A DNA stretch of 64,000 nt from Paenibacillus sp. FJAT-29882 (lineage in GTDB: Bacteria; Bacillota; Bacilli; Bacillales; DSM-1321): positions 62,001-126,000 of the forward strand of contig NZ_LMVB01000003.1 of assembly GCF_001510645.1 (NCBI RefSeq). The letters run 5' to 3'. This document shows positions 60,195-64,000 of this stretch, in pieces. Position 1 is the first letter of the stretch. Each line of letters opens with the position of its first letter. The translations under genes and the position numbers were made by a program. Under the pieces are notes generated by a model. It saw only the letters and a list, made by a program, of their open reading frames with translations, was not told where the DNA came from and did not search any database.

Positions 60195-63100
60195 ATGAGA
60201 GCAAGAAATCAGAAGTTTAAGCGTTGGACAAGCATGTTCATGACAGCACTTCTATTAATCAGTACCTTTTTGCCAAGTAGTTTAATTGGCAAGGCTGCTG
60301 CGGAACAAGCTAATCATGTTGTAATCTCACAAGTATTTGGGGGAGGAGGTAATTCGGGGGCTCCTTACAATAAGGATTTTATCGAGTTATACAATCCTAC
60401 AGATCAACCCATTGATCTTACAAATTGGTCAGTACAGTATGCATCGGCTGCTGGAACATCATGGACAGTGACCCCGTTAGATGGCACAATTACGGCTCAT
60501 GGTTATTATCTGATTTCAGAAGCAGGTGGTGCAAACGGTAGCGATATTCCAACTCCAGATGCTTCGGGCGCAATCGCTATGGCTGCGGGAGCAGGGAAAG
60601 TGGCTTTATTTAACGATCAAGCTGCTAAAAGTGGAGCAATACCAGCTGGTGCAATTGATTTCGTTGGATATGGAGCGGCAAATGCATATGAAGGTGCACC
60701 AACCAAAACACTAGATGCTAAAACTAGTGCACAACGTAGACCGTATGCAAACACAGACCCTGCTCCTGGCAAAGGTAATGCATGGGATACGGATGATAAC
60801 GCAACAGACTTCTATGTAGGTGCAGTTGTTGCTCCAAGAAACACTGCAAGCCCAACTGAAGCACCAATGGTTCCAGTTACAAGCTTGCAACCAAAAGGAG
60901 ATAATATCCAATTTTTAAAACAAGATACAGCTGTAACAGTAAAAGGTGCAGCAGAAGCAGCTGAACCAGGTTCGACTGTTAATGTATATGAAAATGCATC
61001 CAAAGGAGAAGTTCTTGGAACAGCTACAGCGGCAGTAGGTGGTTCCTTTACTATCGATTTTACATCTGCTAAAGCCCTAACATCTGTATTTGTATCTTCA
61101 AAACAGGATAATTTGGATGAAAGTGCAGCAATTCAAATTAACTTAGCTGTTGCTAGTGCGAAAGTCGATCAAGCGAAATTAGGCTATTCAGTTAGTAACG
61201 GGGTTGGTACATTAATTGGCGGCGCAAGTACTGCTGCAGCAAATGCAATCATGAATGTCTATCCTAATGAGACTGCTAATGCGAGTGAAAGATTAGTCAC
61301 TAACGAAGTAAAAGCAAGTACTTCAGGAGATTTTACTATTACTATCAACAATGCTCCTGACACGGTATATGTAACTCAAATGACAACTAGCGGTAAAGGA
61401 ATCATGTTAGAAAGTATTCCTGTATCCGTTACAAAAGCAGATACATCTGTAATTTCAACAATTAAAGACGTCCGAGAGTCTGATGCAAAGGGGCAGCCTG
61501 TGAACTTAAATAAAACCTTCACGGTTGAAGGTGTTGCCACTGTTGACAACCAAATTCTTGGAACTCAAAAACAAAACTTCTATATTCAAGATGGTACAGC
61601 AGGCATCAACATTTTTGGTTCATTGGAAACTCCATTTAAGACACTTAAAGGTGATAAAGTTCGCGTTACTGGTAAAATTTTAGTTTACAATGGTTTAACA
61701 GAACTAGAGGCTACTTCTATTGTAAAAGTTAGTGAAGGTAATCCAATACCAGATGCGAAAACGCTAACAATAAATGATTTATTATCTAACTATGCAGTGG
61801 CAGAGCCGCTTGAAGGTAGTCTTGTAACAGTGACAGGTAAAGTTTCTGCCGTGGCAGTAACTGGTGTAAATTATAATGTCACTTTTGTAGATGAAAATCT
61901 GAAAGCAACTACATTAAGGGTTATGGGAGCGACAGGTATTAAACCTGATACTGACCTTGTGTTAGGTAAAAGTTATACTGTTACAGGTGTACTAGGCCAA
62001 TATACTACAAATGTGTCTGCCACTAACGGGTACCAACTTTACCCTCGTGATGTGAAGGATATTGCTCCAATTCTAGGTATTACACATTCAGCGTTAAAAG
62101 AAGTTTACAAAGGCACAGATGTTGAATTTGAGGCAAATGCAGATGGTGCAGAAACTGTTATTGCATATTACCGAGCTGCTGGAGTTACTGAATATACCCC
62201 GGTACCAATGAATGGCAGTGAAGGTCGCTACACAGTAACATTAGAAGCAGTCAATGTGCCTCAAGATGGTTTCGACTATTATATTGAAGCCAAAGCAGGT
62301 GAGCAAGCACAAACAGCTGGAACAAGTGCAGCACCAAATGCAGTAACGGTAATTGAGGACAAAGTTGGTCCAGAAATTAGCGGCGAGACACCACAAAATG
62401 ATACGAAAGTAGAAAGTCCACAGCCTGAGATTTCCGCTTTGATTAACGACCCAAGCGGTGTTGATGACAAGACAGTACAAATGTGGCTGGATGATCAAGA
62501 GCTAACAGCACCAGCTGCATCCATTAGCAAAACACAGGTAAAATACAAACCTGAGAAAGAACTTTCACTTGGAAAGCACACCGTGAAGGTTTCAGCAAAA
62601 GATATAAAAGGTAACGCAAGTGAAAAACAATGGACGTTTGAAGTCGTTTCACGTTTTACAGGTGGAAATCACTATCGTGGTACAACACACAACCACACAA
62701 ACATCTCACATGATGGTGCAGGTACACCTGAGGATGCTGTAAAAGCAGGTAAAGCCCACCATTATGATTGGTTTGCATTCTCTGACCATTCACATGATAT
62801 TGACCCTGAAAAACTTGGTACAGATACTGAAGTCCGTGATGGTATGCAGGAACGTACTGGTGGTGATCAGTGGCAATTAACAAAAGACCTTGCCAAAAAA
62901 TACACAAACAGTGATTATGTCGTATTCCCGGCATTTGAAATGACCTCTACTACATGGGGACATTCAAATATCTTCGGTTCAGATAATTTTATCGATCGAA
63001 ACATTAATGGGAAGCAGTACCAAGACTTAAGCCAATATTATGCATGGGTAATGACATATGATGACATCGTTGGCCAATTTAATCACCCAGATATGTCTGC

Positions 63101-64000
63101 AAATGCATTTAACAACTTTAAACCATACAATAAAGACGTAGATAAATTATTTACGATGTTAGAAGTTGGAAATGGTTCTGGACATTATGGATATGCAAAT
63201 GCTGAAGGTAAATTCTACTCGGCATTAGATTTAGGCTGGCATGTAGCGCCAACTTATGGCGAAGACAACCATGAAGGAACATGGGGCCAAGTCAATGCCC
63301 GTACTGTTATCGTTGCAGATGATCTGACTCAAGAATCTCTTCTTCATTCGATGCGTAATATGCGCGTATACATGGAAGAAGATCCAAATTTCACTTTGGA
63401 AGTATTAGCGAATGGATACTTTATGGGTTCCACAGTTGATAGCAAAACATTAAAGTTTGACATTAAAGGAAGCGATTTGGTAGCCGAAGCACATAATGAA
63501 AGTGACTATAAATACCTTCCGACTTCTTACAAATCAGATGATAGAATTGCAAAGGTTGAATTGATTACGAATGGTGGAAAAGTAGTGGAGTCTATTTCTC
63601 CAATGGAAAAAGATTTTACATGGAACCCGTCTTATAAGGTAAGCGGAGGCCAACAGTGGTTTGTTGTTAAAGTTACACAAATGGATGGCGAACGAATTTA
63701 TTCTTCACCAATCTGGTCAAAAGAAGAATCTGTTGATGTAAAAGTAAATGATATTAATATTGATGGTGGCGTTATTATTGGTGGGAACCCTTCTACATTG
63801 ACGGCAACAGTTGCTAATAATGGTACGGAAGTTGTTAAAAATCTTAAAGTAGACTTCTATTACGATGAAGTAAAATCTGATAATTTTATCGGAACGAATA
63901 ACATCTCATCTATTCTAACTAAGAGTTCAGCAACGGCAACAGCTACATGGGTAAGCCCAATAAAAGGCGACCATCAGCTGATTGTAGTTGTGACCTCAAA
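60195..64000 (+). CDS. Giant secreted LTD / OB-fold / PHP metallohydrolase, partial
   Basis: At least 1268 codons, open at the right edge. Signal peptide (about 1-36, ending GKAAAEQ), a lamin-tail domain (about 38-155; VVISQVFGGGGNSG, FIELYNPTDQPIDLTNW), two Ig-like stretches (about 220-415), and a YhcR-type OB-fold region (about 416-615; FTVEGVATVDNQ, NFYIQDGTAGINIFG, GSLVTVTGKVSAV). Ig-like segments follow (about 620-820). Then comes a CehA/McbA-type PHP domain (about 825-1090) with metal ligands H832-x-H834 in THNHTN, D864-H865-x-H867 in SDHSH, and FNHPD. Likely a cell-surface or secreted phosphoesterase or nuclease. The Pho-like promoter fits phosphate scavenging. The ATG follows AAAGGGATGG. 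Confidence 0.85.
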   Translation, partial: MRARNQKFKRWTSMFMTALLLISTFLPSSLIGKAAAEQANHVVISQVFGGGGNSGAPYNKDFIELYNPTDQPIDLTNWSVQYASAAGTSWTVTPLDGTITAHGYYLISEAGGANGSDIPTPDASGAIAMAAGAGKVALFNDQAAKSGAIPAGAIDFVGYGAANAYEGAPTKTLDAKTSAQRRPYANTDPAPGKGNAWDTDDNATDFYVGAVVAPRNTASPTEAPMVPVTSLQPKGDNIQFLKQDTAVTVKGAAEAAEPGSTVNVYENASKGEVLGTATAAVGGSFTIDFTSAKALTSVFVSSKQDNLDESAAIQINLAVASAKVDQAKLGYSVSNGVGTLIGGASTAAANAIMNVYPNETANASERLVTNEVKASTSGDFTITINNAPDTVYVTQMTTSGKGIMLESIPVSVTKADTSVISTIKDVRESDAKGQPVNLNKTFTVEGVATVDNQILGTQKQNFYIQDGTAGINIFGSLETPFKTLKGDKVRVTGKILVYNGLTELEATSIVKVSEGNPIPDAKTLTINDLLSNYAVAEPLEGSLVTVTGKVSAVAVTGVNYNVTFVDENLKATTLRVMGATGIKPDTDLVLGKSYTVTGVLGQYTTNVSATNGYQLYPRDVKDIAPILGITHSALKEVYKGTDVEFEANADGAETVIAYYRAAGVTEYTPVPMNGSEGRYTVTLEAVNVPQDGFDYYIEAKAGEQAQTAGTSAAPNAVTVIEDKVGPEISGETPQNDTKVESPQPEISALINDPSGVDDKTVQMWLDDQELTAPAASISKTQVKYKPEKELSLGKHTVKVSAKDIKGNASEKQWTFEVVSRFTGGNHYRGTTHNHTNISHDGAGTPEDAVKAGKAHHYDWFAFSDHSHDIDPEKLGTDTEVRDGMQERTGGDQWQLTKDLAKKYTNSDYVVFPAFEMTSTTWGHSNIFGSDNFIDRNINGKQYQDLSQYYAWVMTYDDIVGQFNHPDMSANAFNNFKPYNKDVDKLFTMLEVGNGSGHYGYANAEGKFYSALDLGWHVAPTYGEDNHEGTWGQVNARTVIVADDLTQESLLHSMRNMRVYMEEDPNFTLEVLANGYFMGSTVDSKTLKFDIKGSDLVAEAHNESDYKYLPTSYKSDDRIAKVELITNGGKVVESISPMEKDFTWNPSYKVSGGQQWFVVKVTQMDGERIYSSPIWSKEESVDVKVNDINIDGGVIIGGNPSTLTATVANNGTEVVKNLKVDFYYDEVKSDNFIGTNNISSILTKSSATATATWVSPIKGDHQLIVVVTS

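Overview
The window reads as a contiguous chromosomal segment of a spore-forming, low-GC Firmicute of the family Bacillaceae. The basis is gene content and order: rpoE-pyrG-ywjG-spo0F-fbaA-murAB-glpX-rho-rpmE-tdk-prfA-prmC-spoIIR-ywlB-ywlC-mntP-ywlE-rpiB-ywlG-glyA-upp-atpIBEFHAGDC-ywzB-ywmB-murAA-spoIID-spoIIQ-spoIIID-mbl-flhO-flhP-fabZ-ywpF-ssbB. As I recall it, this follows the B. subtilis chromosome arm closely. The species cannot be named from the sequence. Almost every gene is on the + strand; the exceptions are ywjG, a VanZ-like gene, ywpF and a HupE/UreJ-like gene.

Layout. 1-3.9 kb: the end of an acyl-CoA dehydrogenase gene and a fused isobutyryl-CoA-type mutase (IcmF), which suggests branched-chain acyl-CoA metabolism. 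4.5-18.6 kb: RNA polymerase delta, CTP synthase with a classical GGGC-start attenuator, phosphorelay protein Spo0F, aldolase, MurA2, GlpX, Rho, L31, thymidine kinase, RF1 and its methylase. 18.8-24.2 kb: SpoIIR (sigma-F promoter, 30-bp tandem repeat), an acetyltransferase, a DnaA-box cluster running into ywlC/tsaC, the Mn exporter MntP, arginine phosphatase YwlE, RpiB and YwlG. 24.4-30.3 kb: GlyA, Upp, UDP-GlcNAc 2-epimerase and a secreted Vpr-like subtilase. 30.4-37.8 kb: the complete nine-gene F1Fo ATP synthase operon. 38.2-49.3 kb: envelope, sporulation and flagellar genes (MurA1, SpoIID, SpoIIQ, SpoIIID, Mbl, FlhO, FlhP, EpuA-like, FabZ). 49.4-52 kb: small hypothetical genes and the competence SSB paralogue with a ComK box. 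52.3-58 kb: an oligopeptide ABC transporter in the order D-F-A-B-C. 58.7-64 kb: a HupE/UreJ-like membrane protein divergent from a very large secreted protein (lamin-tail, OB-fold and PHP-type metallohydrolase regions) that runs off the right edge; the shared intergenic region carries a Pho-box-like array.

The coding content is largely ordinary, and most of the unexplained structure is intergenic. I see five families of dispersed or long inverted-repeat elements: (R1) a roughly 180-bp structured repeat whose three full copies all lie just upstream of, and co-oriented with, a gene; (R2) a MITE-like hairpin with 8-bp target duplications, one copy carrying a nested palindrome; (R3) a GTGAAACTTC...CACTGAT..TTAGTT hairpin repeat concentrated at 41-48.5 kb among sporulation genes; (R4) a roughly 125-bp terminator-like hairpin after glyA and atpC; (R5) a roughly 118-bp hairpin before mbl. 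No tRNA, rRNA, CRISPR array, prophage or intact insertion sequence was recognised.
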